Assembly (NCBI RefSeq): GCF_002368035.1
Contig: NZ_AP018222.1
Span: forward strand, 2,954,534-3,018,533
From: Nostoc linckia NIES-25
GTDB taxonomy: Bacteria; Cyanobacteriota; Cyanobacteriia; Cyanobacteriales; Nostocaceae
Reading direction: 5' to 3'
Length of the DNA stretch: 64,000 bases
Positions 27,310 through 35,801 of the stretch are shown here, in pieces. The notes under the pieces are model-generated. The model did not search any database. It was not told the DNA's origin and worked only from the letters and a program-made list of their open reading frames with translations. How positions within the stretch are numbered: position 1 is the stretch's first letter; each line of letters opens with the position of its first letter. The translations under genes were made by a program, and so were the position numbers.

Positions 27310-28016
27310 CTCTTTCCTCAATTTATTGCGAATTACGTAAGTTCAGCGTTAATCAAAGAACTATTCATCAGTTCAATCAAGATTACTGACCATTTGCCTA
27401 ACGCTAAGCCAGAAAACATTAATTATTTGGTTACAAAGTTCTAAACAAAAAAATATCCAATTACTTATTGTTGGCTGCTTCAAATAGCCCGCTTTTACTA
27501 GCGAGCAAAGGAAATGCCTACTCTATAAAATTAGATAATTTATTTCTTGAAAATCCTAATTAATGACCTAAATCGTAAGCAATTAGGTCAAATATTTTGG
27601 TTTTTTCCAACTTTTTAAACCAGATGTAGTAATTTATTTACCATGAAGTATGAGGTTACATAAACTTACTTAGTAAATCTTTAAAATTTTAAGGAAATTC
27701 AAAAATATTGTTTTTGATTAAAAAATATTAAATAGCATTTACATACTAGACAAATTAATTGAGATATGTATATATCTAAATGTAGCGATCGCTTCAAACT
27801 TATATTAATTATTTTTTGAATTAAGTAGCTCAACTAAAAAAAGTAAGACGTAGATATAAATAAATGTAGGGTGTGTTATGCCGTAGGCTAACGCACCTCG
27901 ATAGACTGAGGTGCGTTGCGCTTTGCGACAACGCACCCTACTATTGTTTTATGTTTAATTAAGTTGACCTACTTATATGAATTTTGAATTTTGAATTCCC
28001 CAAAGGGGTTAACTCT
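27310..28016. other. Long AT-rich intergenic region
   Basis: About 700 bp between two minus-strand genes. No gene is seen. It is very AT-rich up to 27840, which would hold the RTX gene promoter, then a palindromic repeat at 27866-27941. Confidence 0.5.
27866..27941. repeat. Dispersed palindromic repeat (GTAGGGTG...CACCCTAC type)
   Basis: The left arm begins GTAGGGTGTGTTATGCC and includes TAACGCACCTC. The right arm has GAGGTGCGTTG and ends AACGCACCCTAC. A related inverted copy is at 61606-61680 and a fragment near 23556-23585. It can fold as a long imperfect hairpin. Confidence 0.65.
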
Positions 28017-30179
28017 CTACTGAGGCGTTGCTTCCTGCGTCGGCGTCGGTGTAGGAGTAGGGGTTTCTGTGGGAGTTGGCGTAGGTGTTTGTGTGGGGGT
28101 TGGTGTCGGGGTGGGTGTAGGCGTGGGAGTTTCCGTAGGCGTTGGTGTCGGAGTTTCCGTAGGCGTGGGAGTTTCCGCTGTGATGGTGAGTTGATAGTCT
28201 ACTGGTTTCGATGCTGTGGAAACAACAACAAACTCATAAAAACCGTTTTCTGCTAATTGAGTTGATAAACTACGCCGTGTAGAATCTTCTAAAAATTTAA
28301 TTTTGCCAGTGGGTGAATAAACTGATAACAAAACTTGGGAATTTGCTTGTAGCTTTAATTCTAAAGATTGTTCTTTGGCAAGTTCAGCAATAAAAACTTT
28401 ACCGCCACCAGTTTCCAGAGTACCGCTGACTGTTTTGGCGATCGCACCGGGATCGAAGGCAAGTTTTTGGAAAGCGCTACCGGCAAGGATAGCACTGAGT
28501 TTATCACTCACAAATGCGTACCAAACTTGTCCAATGGGCTGTCCTGTAAAGTTTTTACCTCTTTGCTCAGGGAATACGCTTAAAAAAGCTGCATCTCCCA
28601 AATCGTACAAAGAACGGCTACCAACGTTGATGCGGTTGACTTCTACTTTCCAGCGATCGCGTTCGGCACTCGTATAAGTTCCCAATTGCCGACGCGAGTT
28701 TGAACTCAGTAGTGCGAGCTTTTCCAGCAATTCTGAAGCTGTTTTATCCCATTGTGCCCGCAAACTCTCGTCTTCGGAACCATTGCTGAGAGTTTGTCCC
28801 CGTAAACTGGGATTTCTGTCCCAAAAAACTTGATTCACTAAGTTAATGTAAAACTTCTCATCAATACCCAACTGTTGGCGGCGATCGCTTAATTGTTGTT
28901 TGCGCTGGCGTTCGGCTGGCGAGTATTGCGCTAAGGGATCGACTGGCTGGTTACTCGTTGGGATTGGGCTAGCTGTAGGGGTAGGTTCAACTTCCCCTTT
29001 ATTGCGGTTGCTACTTACTCCCCAGAAAATTAATCCAGCAGTAGTAACTGCTATCAGTGCAGCCAGAAAGGTTTTGGTTGGTGTCCATTGGGAAGATGAG
29101 GGAGATGGGGAGATGGAATGGGGAGATGGGGGAGATGAAGGGGGCGGAGGGGAGACGGCGACGGTGGCGGATGTAGGTTCTGGTGGAGTTGGAGTAGGAT
29201 ATTGCGTAGGCGGATAGCCTACTGGGGGCGGGTTCAGGACTTGGAGTACTTGACGGGCTGATTGATAGCGATCGCCTGGTCTGACGGATAGCATTTTATC
29301 TAATACTTGTCCTAAAAGGGGACTCAGGGTGACTTCTCGTCGCCATTGCCAGGTTAAATTATAAGTATCAATTAGTTCTTGCGGTAGTTTACCTGTCAGT
29401 AAAACCAACATGGTAGCAGCTAAAGCATACAAGTCACTGTGGGGAGACACCAACCCAGTTTGCATTTGTTCCGGGGGAGCAAATCCTACTTTACCTAATA
29501 GGGTTGGTGATGGAGAAGAAGCGACTGCACCGGGTTGGTAATATTGAGAAGCTACAGTTGCTACTACTTGTTTAACACCGCCGAAATCAATTAATACTGG
29601 TAATTGGTCAACAGTGCGAAATATTAAGTTATCTGGAGAAATATCTCGATGAATTACGCCTAATGAGTGGATATACTCCAACACTGGCAGAATTTGTAGT
29701 AATAATTGGCGAACTTCAGCTTCTGTAAAGCGTAAACCTTGCTTGGTTCGAGTATTTAACAAAGAGTTGTAAGTTTCCCCTTCTACATAATCTTGCACCA
29801 AAAACAGATATTCTCTGCCCTGTAAATTAGTGCGAAGCAGTTCTCGGAAGCGGGGAATTTGGGGATGTTGCAGCTGATAGAGAACACTTGCTTCTCTTTG
29901 AAAAAGTTCTTCAGCTTTTTCGACAACGTAGGCGGTTTGGACTTGGGGAGAAAATTCCTTTAAAACACAAAGTTCGCGGAAACGGTTAACATCTTCAGCT
30001 AAATAAGTGCGTCCAAAGCCACCTTGACCGAGTTGACGCACAATCACGTAGCGATCGCCTAAAGTTAAACCTGCTTGTATACCATAACTCATAGGCGTAT
30101 CCAATTTCTCACCACACTGGAAACAAAAACGACTACCTGGGGAATTTTCGTGTCCCTGAGAACAATATAATTTAGTCAT
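28017..30179 (-). CDS. Ser/Thr protein kinase with zinc ribbon and Pro-Thr-rich tail
   Basis: A 720-residue Hanks-type kinase. An N-terminal zinc ribbon has CSQGHENSPGSRFCFQCG. The kinase domain (about 43-310) has LGQGGFGRTYLAED, the catalytic VIHRDISPDNLIF and DFG (LIDFGGVKQV). A Pro-rich linker and one membrane segment (about 368-386) follow, then an extracytoplasmic domain (about 425-650) shared with the kinase encoded upstream. The last ~45 residues are a PTPTETPTP repeat, whose DNA is low-complexity. The start codon lies inside a heptamer repeat array. It follows the paralogue on the same strand with 69 bp between. Confidence 0.9.
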   Translation of the reverse strand: MTKLYCSQGHENSPGSRFCFQCGEKLDTPMSYGIQAGLTLGDRYVIVRQLGQGGFGRTYLAEDVNRFRELCVLKEFSPQVQTAYVVEKAEELFQREASVLYQLQHPQIPRFRELLRTNLQGREYLFLVQDYVEGETYNSLLNTRTKQGLRFTEAEVRQLLLQILPVLEYIHSLGVIHRDISPDNLIFRTVDQLPVLIDFGGVKQVVATVASQYYQPGAVASSPSPTLLGKVGFAPPEQMQTGLVSPHSDLYALAATMLVLLTGKLPQELIDTYNLTWQWRREVTLSPLLGQVLDKMLSVRPGDRYQSARQVLQVLNPPPVGYPPTQYPTPTPPEPTSATVAVSPPPPSSPPSPHSISPSPSSSQWTPTKTFLAALIAVTTAGLIFWGVSSNRNKGEVEPTPTASPIPTSNQPVDPLAQYSPAERQRKQQLSDRRQQLGIDEKFYINLVNQVFWDRNPSLRGQTLSNGSEDESLRAQWDKTASELLEKLALLSSNSRRQLGTYTSAERDRWKVEVNRINVGSRSLYDLGDAAFLSVFPEQRGKNFTGQPIGQVWYAFVSDKLSAILAGSAFQKLAFDPGAIAKTVSGTLETGGGKVFIAELAKEQSLELKLQANSQVLLSVYSPTGKIKFLEDSTRRSLSTQLAENGFYEFVVVSTASKPVDYQLTITAETPTPTETPTPTPTETPTPTPTPTPTPTQTPTPTPTETPTPTPTPTQEATPQ

Positions 30180-30213
30180 TAGTCATTAGTCATTAGTCAT
30201 TAGTTATTAGTCA
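30172..30213. repeat. Heptamer tandem repeat (STRR-like) overlapping a start codon
   Basis: Six copies of TTAGTCA (one TTAGTTA) in the plus-strand reading, the last supplying the ATG of the kinase gene on the minus strand. Short tandem heptamers of this type are characteristic of heterocystous cyanobacteria. Confidence 0.85.
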
Positions 30214-30248
30214 TTCCCCGCATCCCCGGTCCCCAGTCCCCAGTCCCT

Positions 30249-31943
30249 TTAATTCCCAGATTTTACTTTATCAATTCCATCGGCTGCGAGGGCATACCAA
30301 ATTTGACCGAAAGTTTGCTGATTGAGTTTCGCACGGTCTTGGTCGGGAAACAAGCGATCGAATTTTTCATTGGTTTCTTTGTTCAAGCGATCGATTGTAT
30401 AGTCTCGGAATTCTCCAGCTCGCGCTTGCCGTCTCCATCTTTCATAATCTTGTGTAGTGTAAGTTCCTAGTTTGCGACGCGCTGCTGTACTGAGGTTGGA
30501 TTGTTCTACTTTATTCAATAAGTCATCAGCAATACTGTACCACTCATCTCGCAAACGGGCATCTTCAGCTTTAGATGTCAGGCTGCGTCCCTTTAATTGG
30601 GAATTTTTTGTATAAAAAATATCATCTACAAAGCGAGTAAAAAATCCTTCGCTAATTTGTAGCTGTTGGCGGCGACTGATAATTTCTTGGAGGTTGCGAT
30701 TTGTGCCGCGATCGCTCGCTGGTTTACCGACAGGATTGGGTAATTGGGGAATTTGCGGTAAGGAAATAGATGGAATAGTAATTGATGATACGCTACGAAT
30801 GACTGCGTTTACCACCGCCCAAGCACCCGCACCTGTTAAAACTACTAAAGCTGTACCCCCTAAACTCATCACAAAAGGACGAATCCAAACGGGGAAAGAT
30901 CCTGGTTTAGCGATCGCTTGAGTTCTATTTTGGAATCTACTGATAATTGCGCTGGCGCGTTGTCTTCCGGGAGCAACTACCATCGTCTTAATTTTGGTAA
31001 CATAATTTGCTGGAGGTTTAGTTGCATTTGGCGATGGTAAATCTTTGAGAATTTGCTCGGCTCGTTGATAGCGATCGCTCGGTTTATAAGCCAGCATCTT
31101 TTTTAACACCGACTCCAGTTTGGGACTCGCTTGGATTTGCTTGCCCCAGTACCAAATTCCTTGATAGCTGTCGTATAATTTTTGTGGTTCTTGCCCCGTT
31201 AGTAAAACTAATGCAGTTACAGCAAGAGAGTATAGATCGCTACTTAAAAATACTTTACCTTGGCGTAGTTGTTCCTCTGGGGCGTAACCTTTTTTACCCA
31301 GCAACGTGTTATTCCCAACCAACTGAGTGCGCCAAAAACCTTGAGAAGCCGGCAATTGTTTGACGCCACCAAAATCAATCAATACTGGTAGATTATCAGA
31401 ACGCCGCCAAATCAAATTATCGGGAGAGATATCGCGGTGAACTACATCTCGCGAGTGGATGTAGGTTAACACGGGTAAGATTTGTTGCAGTAAAGTAATT
31501 ACTTCCTCTTCACTAAAGGCTTTTCCTTGACTGCGACGTTGTTCTAATAATTGGTCAAAATTGTCACCATCTACATAATCTTGGACTAAAAAGAAAAAAT
31601 CTTTACTACCTATTTTTACTTGTAGCGAACTGTGAAAACGCGGAATTTGAGAATGCTGGAGTTTTTTGAGGACATTGGCTTCTCTCTCAAATAACTCTTT
31701 GGCTTTTTGTAAATCTTGTTTTTCTTGTACTTGGGGTGCAAATTCCTTCAACACACAGGTTTGATGGGATTTCTTATCCTCCGCCAAATAAGTGCGTCCA
31801 AAGCCGCCTTGTCCGAGTTGACGTAGGATTTGATAGCGATTATCTATAACCTGTCCCACAGCGAGAGGTAACGGTTCGCCGCAATGGGTACAAAAGCGGT
31901 TACCATTATCATTCGTGTGTTGTTTGCTGCAATGTACCTGCAT
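30249..31943 (-). CDS. Ser/Thr protein kinase with zinc ribbon
   Basis: About 564 residues from the ATG at 31943 (a TTG three codons upstream is possible). The layout parallels the downstream kinase: zinc ribbon (CSKQH...FCTHCG), kinase domain with LGQGGFGRTYLAED, VVHRDISPDNLIW and IDFGGVKQL, one membrane segment at about 360-385, then an extracytoplasmic domain from about 415 with SRRQQLQISEGFF, RRKLGTYT and FGQIWYALA. It lacks the Pro-Thr tail. The pair is a tandem duplication and both kinases probably sense through the shared outer domain. Confidence 0.9.
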   Translation of the reverse strand: MQVHCSKQHTNDNGNRFCTHCGEPLPLAVGQVIDNRYQILRQLGQGGFGRTYLAEDKKSHQTCVLKEFAPQVQEKQDLQKAKELFEREANVLKKLQHSQIPRFHSSLQVKIGSKDFFFLVQDYVDGDNFDQLLEQRRSQGKAFSEEEVITLLQQILPVLTYIHSRDVVHRDISPDNLIWRRSDNLPVLIDFGGVKQLPASQGFWRTQLVGNNTLLGKKGYAPEEQLRQGKVFLSSDLYSLAVTALVLLTGQEPQKLYDSYQGIWYWGKQIQASPKLESVLKKMLAYKPSDRYQRAEQILKDLPSPNATKPPANYVTKIKTMVVAPGRQRASAIISRFQNRTQAIAKPGSFPVWIRPFVMSLGGTALVVLTGAGAWAVVNAVIRSVSSITIPSISLPQIPQLPNPVGKPASDRGTNRNLQEIISRRQQLQISEGFFTRFVDDIFYTKNSQLKGRSLTSKAEDARLRDEWYSIADDLLNKVEQSNLSTAARRKLGTYTTQDYERWRRQARAGEFRDYTIDRLNKETNEKFDRLFPDQDRAKLNQQTFGQIWYALAADGIDKVKSGN

Positions 31944-32344
31944 GATGCCCAAGTATTTAAGATTTTATTTAATGACTACAACGTGCGTACAGTTGTTTTC
32001 GGATATCTTATCAAACGTTAGCGTTAGGGTGTTGCTATCCTGAGGAATATGGTTTTGTATACTTATGTAATTATGTTAATCCGCTTTGATTTTTGAACTC
32101 CTACAGCGTCAGTATAAACGCAATTAATCGTGTCTGTACAAAAGTAGCAAATAAAAAATTACCACTTTCAAGGCGTAGGCGGTTTTTTCAAAAATTAAAT
32201 AGGAGTTGTATAACTTAAAAAGTAAAAAGTACCGAGTTAAAAGTAAAAAAACGATAAATTGAATAATTGTTTTTATTTTTGCCTTTGAGCTTTTTACTTG
32301 CAAGTAAAGGTGTTGGTTCTATTTTTAGGATAAAAACAAGCATC
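31944..32344. other. Intergenic region between divergent genes
   Basis: Four hundred bases. No gene is supported. Near 32215-32265 there is AT-rich low-complexity sequence with repeated AGTAAAAAG. It presumably carries both promoters. Confidence 0.4.
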
Positions 32345-33871
32345 ATGAATTGCAAATCACAAAGCCAGCGAGTAATTAAAGAATTTGAGAATTTTCTTTC
32401 TACTCCCCTAGAAACGCAGCTACAACGACATCTCAACACCCATTCATCAGTTTTGACTTTATTCCATGATGTGGCGGCTAATGTACCCGCCTACAAGGCT
32501 TTTTTAGCAGAAAGAGAAATTAATTCGGCAAATATTAAAACCTTGGAGGACTTTCAAAAACTCCCAGCGATCGCTAAAGAAAATTATATACTGCGTTATC
32601 CCTTAGCTGACTTGTGCCGCAACGGACAATTGGAAAGCTGCGATATGATAGCCGCTTCCTCTGGTTCTAGTGGTAAACCAACATTTTGGCCTCGTTTTTT
32701 TACAGATGAACTCCAAATCGCCACGCGTTTTGAACAGATTTTTCACGATAGTTTTTATACAGACACTAGACGTACTCTAGCTGTGATTTGTTTCACTTTA
32801 GGTACTTGGGTAGGTGGAATGTTCACCACCAATTGCTGTCGTTATCTTGCTAGTAAAGGTTATCCTCTGACTGTAATTACTCCTGGAAATAACAAAGAAG
32901 AAATATTGCGAGTTGTGCAAGAATTAGGTTCTGCTTTCGAGCAAGTAGTACTTTTGGGATACCCGCCATTTTTGAAAGATGTCATTGATACTGGAATTGC
33001 TCGTGGTGTGGAGTGGGAGCAATATAAAATTAAATTTGTGATGGCGGGAGAAGTATTCAGCGAAGAATGGCGGAGTTTGGTTGGTAAACGAGTTGGTTCG
33101 CAAAATCCCTGCTATGATTTTGCATCACTTTACGGTACTGCGGATGCAGGAGTTTTGGGCAATGAAACGCCGTTAAGTATTTGTATTCGCCGTTTCTTGG
33201 CAGAAAATCCTGATGCATCTAGAACTTTATTTGGCGAATCGCGTTTACCAACATTGGTGCAATACGATCCTTGCAGTCGCTTTTTTGAAGTTCGAGATGG
33301 CGCATTGCTATTTTCTGGAGACAACGGTATTCCTTTGGTGCGTTATGACATCTTAGATACTGGCGGCATAATTAGTTATGAAGCCATGCTGGAATTTTTA
33401 GCAGAGTGGGGATTCGATCCTGTTGCAGAGTTGCAGAATCAGAATTCAGAATTCAGTAGTCAGAAGTTACCTAGAGGTATTCACTCATTACCTTTCGTTT
33501 ATGTTTTTGGTCGTTCTAACTTTACAGTTTCCTACTTTGGGGCGAATATCTATCCAGAAAATGTGACGGTGGGATTAGAACAACCAGCGATTCAAGAATG
33601 GGTGACGGGTAAGTTTGTGTTGCAAGTGAAAGAAGACCCAGACAAAAACCGATTTTTATCTGTGGTTGTGGAATTAGCACCAGGGGTAGAAGGTAGTGAA
33701 GCTCAAAGAGAAGCGATCGCATCTTCCATTCTTTCACAACTGCTACGCCTCAATAGCGAGTTTGCTAATTATGTTCCCCCAGAATATCAAACACCGCAAG
33801 TTACATTAGCCCCAATGGGTGATGCTGAATATTTCCCCATTGGAGTGAAACATCGTTATACCCGCAAATAG
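32345..33871 (+). CDS. PaaK-like adenylate-forming enzyme
   Basis: A 508-residue member of the ANL (acyl/aryl-CoA ligase) superfamily, closest in layout to phenylacetate-CoA ligase-like proteins. The P-loop is SSGSSGKPT; further features are YGTADAG and the VRYDILD region before the hinge. The C-terminal lid subdomain is present to KHRYTRK. The acid substrate and acceptor (CoA or carrier protein) are not evident, and no biosynthetic partners flank it. The frame extends upstream to 32267, but AGGA precedes the ATG at 32345. A low-complexity repeat encodes an internal NQNSEFSSQK stretch. Confidence 0.75.
   Translation: MNCKSQSQRVIKEFENFLSTPLETQLQRHLNTHSSVLTLFHDVAANVPAYKAFLAEREINSANIKTLEDFQKLPAIAKENYILRYPLADLCRNGQLESCDMIAASSGSSGKPTFWPRFFTDELQIATRFEQIFHDSFYTDTRRTLAVICFTLGTWVGGMFTTNCCRYLASKGYPLTVITPGNNKEEILRVVQELGSAFEQVVLLGYPPFLKDVIDTGIARGVEWEQYKIKFVMAGEVFSEEWRSLVGKRVGSQNPCYDFASLYGTADAGVLGNETPLSICIRRFLAENPDASRTLFGESRLPTLVQYDPCSRFFEVRDGALLFSGDNGIPLVRYDILDTGGIISYEAMLEFLAEWGFDPVAELQNQNSEFSSQKLPRGIHSLPFVYVFGRSNFTVSYFGANIYPENVTVGLEQPAIQEWVTGKFVLQVKEDPDKNRFLSVVVELAPGVEGSEAQREAIASSILSQLLRLNSEFANYVPPEYQTPQVTLAPMGDAEYFPIGVKHRYTRK
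33434..33466 (+). repeat. CAGAATTCAG-type repeat translated inside the PaaK-like gene
   Basis: Units of AGAATTC and CAGAA, otherwise found between genes (for example about 44900-44935 and 50600-50640), occur here in frame and encode QNQNSEFSSQK in a surface linker. Confidence 0.65.
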
Positions 33872-33911
33872 AGTAAAGAGCCACTTATCGCACTAGAAAA
33901 ACAACTGCTAT

Positions 33912-34015
33912 CTTCTCAGGACTTACGCAATATGTGACTGAAAGCCTTATTCAAGCGTAGCGGTAATTCATGAATTACCGCTACTTTCGTTATCTTTTGC
34001 GTAAGTCCTGCTTCT
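33912..34015. mobile_element. MITE-like element, copy 2, uninterrupted
   Basis: The element 33917-34010 (94 bp) has terminal inverted repeats CAGGACTTACGCAA / TTGCGTAAGTCCTG and an inner palindrome CGGTAATTCATGAATTACCG. It is flanked by a 5-bp target duplication CTTCT (33912-33916, 34011-34015). It is non-coding and could also fold as a terminator between the convergent PaaK-like and cysE genes. Confidence 0.78.
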
Positions 34016-34106
34016 AACGAAGAAAATTAATTTCACTAGGTGGCTCTTTTTTCATTGGAATAGATTTTTTCCAGCTAAACAGAGATAGACAGTGCTGATT
34101 ATTTTT

Positions 34107-34874
34107 TTAAATACCCGCACCATCTAGAAATTGCTGTATTGCTTTATCTCTGAGGCTACACACAGGACCATTCTCTGATAGTTCAGTTTCCTTAGAAGCT
34201 ACAGAACCTGCAAATACAGGGGTTTTTCCATTTGAAGAATGAATATTCTGAAGATTTTGTATTTGTTCTTCTAACAATTCAATCCGATTTACTAAAGCAC
34301 GAATTACTTCCGCTTCTGAGTCTGGCAGATTATTGTGTTCTAATGGAGCAACTCTCACTCCAGAACGATACACAATACGACCGGGTACCCCTACTACAGT
34401 GCAGTCAGAAGGGACATCCCTGAGGACAACTGACCCAGCGCCAATACGGACATTATTACCAATTTGGATATTTCCCAGGACTTTCGCTCCCGCACCGACT
34501 ACAACATTTTCACCCAATGTCGGATGGCGCTTACCGCATTGTTTACCAGTTCCCCCAAGGGTAACGCCTTGATAAATTAGCGCATAGTCTCCCACGATCG
34601 CAGTTTCACCAATTACTACACCCATACCGTGGTCTATGAATACACCATACCCAATTGTTGCACCTGGGTGGATTTCAATTCCAGTCAAAAACCGGGCCAA
34701 GTGAGAAATCAGGCGGGGGATAAAGGGAAGACCAACATTATGAAGCCAGTGAGCCAGCCTATGCAATAACAGGGCTTGCAAGCCAGGGTAACAAAATAAA
34801 ACTTCTAACCAGTTACGGGCAGCCGGGTCACGTTCAAATATGATACGAAAGTCAGCACTCAGAGTAGATAGCAC
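34107..34874 (-). CDS. cysE: Serine O-acetyltransferase
   Basis: A 255-residue enzyme making O-acetylserine from serine and acetyl-CoA, the first step of cysteine synthesis. The N-terminal helical part is followed by left-handed beta-helix hexapeptide repeats (IEIHPGATIGYG through VVGVPGRIVYRSG). IDHGMGVVIGET carries the catalytic His. The C-terminal ~75 residues are a poorly conserved extension (coiled coil IRALVNRIELLEEQIQNL then a Ser-rich tail), where CysE proteins bind cysteine synthase or feedback inhibitor. Monocistronic. Confidence 0.95.
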   Translation of the reverse strand: MLSTLSADFRIIFERDPAARNWLEVLFCYPGLQALLLHRLAHWLHNVGLPFIPRLISHLARFLTGIEIHPGATIGYGVFIDHGMGVVIGETAIVGDYALIYQGVTLGGTGKQCGKRHPTLGENVVVGAGAKVLGNIQIGNNVRIGAGSVVLRDVPSDCTVVGVPGRIVYRSGVRVAPLEHNNLPDSEAEVIRALVNRIELLEEQIQNLQNIHSSNGKTPVFAGSVASKETELSENGPVCSLRDKAIQQFLDGAGI

Positions 34875-34942
34875 GAGATAGTACCCTCGGAAAGCACAAC
34901 AAGCTACTATCCCATATTATCGTCTCAGGTGTTGCAGAAAAA

Positions 34943-35007
34943 ATGGGGCATGGGGCATAGGGCATTGGGCATAGGCCATGGGGAAAGGGAAAGGGGTAAG
35001 GGGAAAG
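34943..35007. repeat. Degenerate GGGCATA/GGGAAAG tandem repeats
   Basis: Five to six GGGCAT-type units are followed by AAAGGGG-type units. This is low-complexity STRR-like DNA between two minus-strand genes; similar tracts occur at 43830-43880 and 43940-43990. Confidence 0.7.
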
Positions 35008-35067
35008 ATTAAATTTATTCCTTGTCCCTTTAACCTTTAACCTTTTCCCCTGCCTCTAAGATCTGCA

Positions 35068-35559
35068 TCACTGCTGCTCCACTGTCAGAGTATAATCACG
35101 CTTCATTCCAGGATTAAATGTGCCTACCCAAATTCTGTAAATGCCTTTTTTCCATCTGCCATCGCTAACACTAGCATCTTTACTTTTACCAGTATCATCA
35201 CCGCAGCGAATAGTCGCTCTATCCGGGCCTTGGATAAGTAAAGTAGTATCGTTGTTATTGCTATCAATCTGTACTGTCAACTGGGAAAAGTCATTTTCCA
35301 AAACCATAATGTGATCTGGATTCGGGTCGGCAAAACCGATACAGGCTTTCTGTTCGCCATCGCGGTTACTAATAGCAGACAATGAATAAGAACCACCTGT
35401 AAATCCCTGCACTTTTCCTTGTGTTGGATCGAAGTTTTTTGATAGTGTAAAAGTACCAAAATTTACTGTTTCTGCTATTACCGGAGTTGCTGCTAAAGCA
35501 GCAAGTATAGCTAAGAGCCAGCCGCCACAATACTGAGGTCGGGGGCAACGGTATTTCAT
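35068..35559 (-). CDS. Secreted protein of unknown function
   Basis: A 163-residue protein with a signal peptide (GGWLLAILAALAATPVIAET, cleavage likely after VIA). The mature part is beta-rich, has a Cys pair (ACIGF and IRCGDD) and ends YRIWVGTFNPGMKRDYTLTV. The pattern recalls small PPC-like beta-sandwich domains of cyanobacteria, but no family is assigned with certainty. It sits alone between cysE and the DUF3352 gene. Confidence 0.65.
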   Translation of the reverse strand: MKYRCPRPQYCGGWLLAILAALAATPVIAETVNFGTFTLSKNFDPTQGKVQGFTGGSYSLSAISNRDGEQKACIGFADPNPDHIMVLENDFSQLTVQIDSNNNDTTLLIQGPDRATIRCGDDTGKSKDASVSDGRWKKGIYRIWVGTFNPGMKRDYTLTVEQQ

Positions 35560-35801
35560 AGTAGCCCTCCAACAGGCTTTAAAAATAGTAGTGATATATA
35601 CATATTCTAGTTAATAAATTATAGTGAATTTTCTATTAGATGTGCCACATTCAAATGTGCCACAAGTGATGTCTTTAGACGCACGCAGGTAATTGCTAGT
35701 TATTATCTCAACCAAGCAGCATCTACAATTTTTAAAGTTAAAGAAAGTGCAGAAAGTTAAAAATTTTTTAACTTTCTGCACTTGGAATTTGTCTGAAAAT
35801 T

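Noticed and set aside
28900..29217. Plus-strand frame opposite the Ser/Thr kinase
   Set aside because: Gly-rich antisense of the Pro-rich linker of the kinase.
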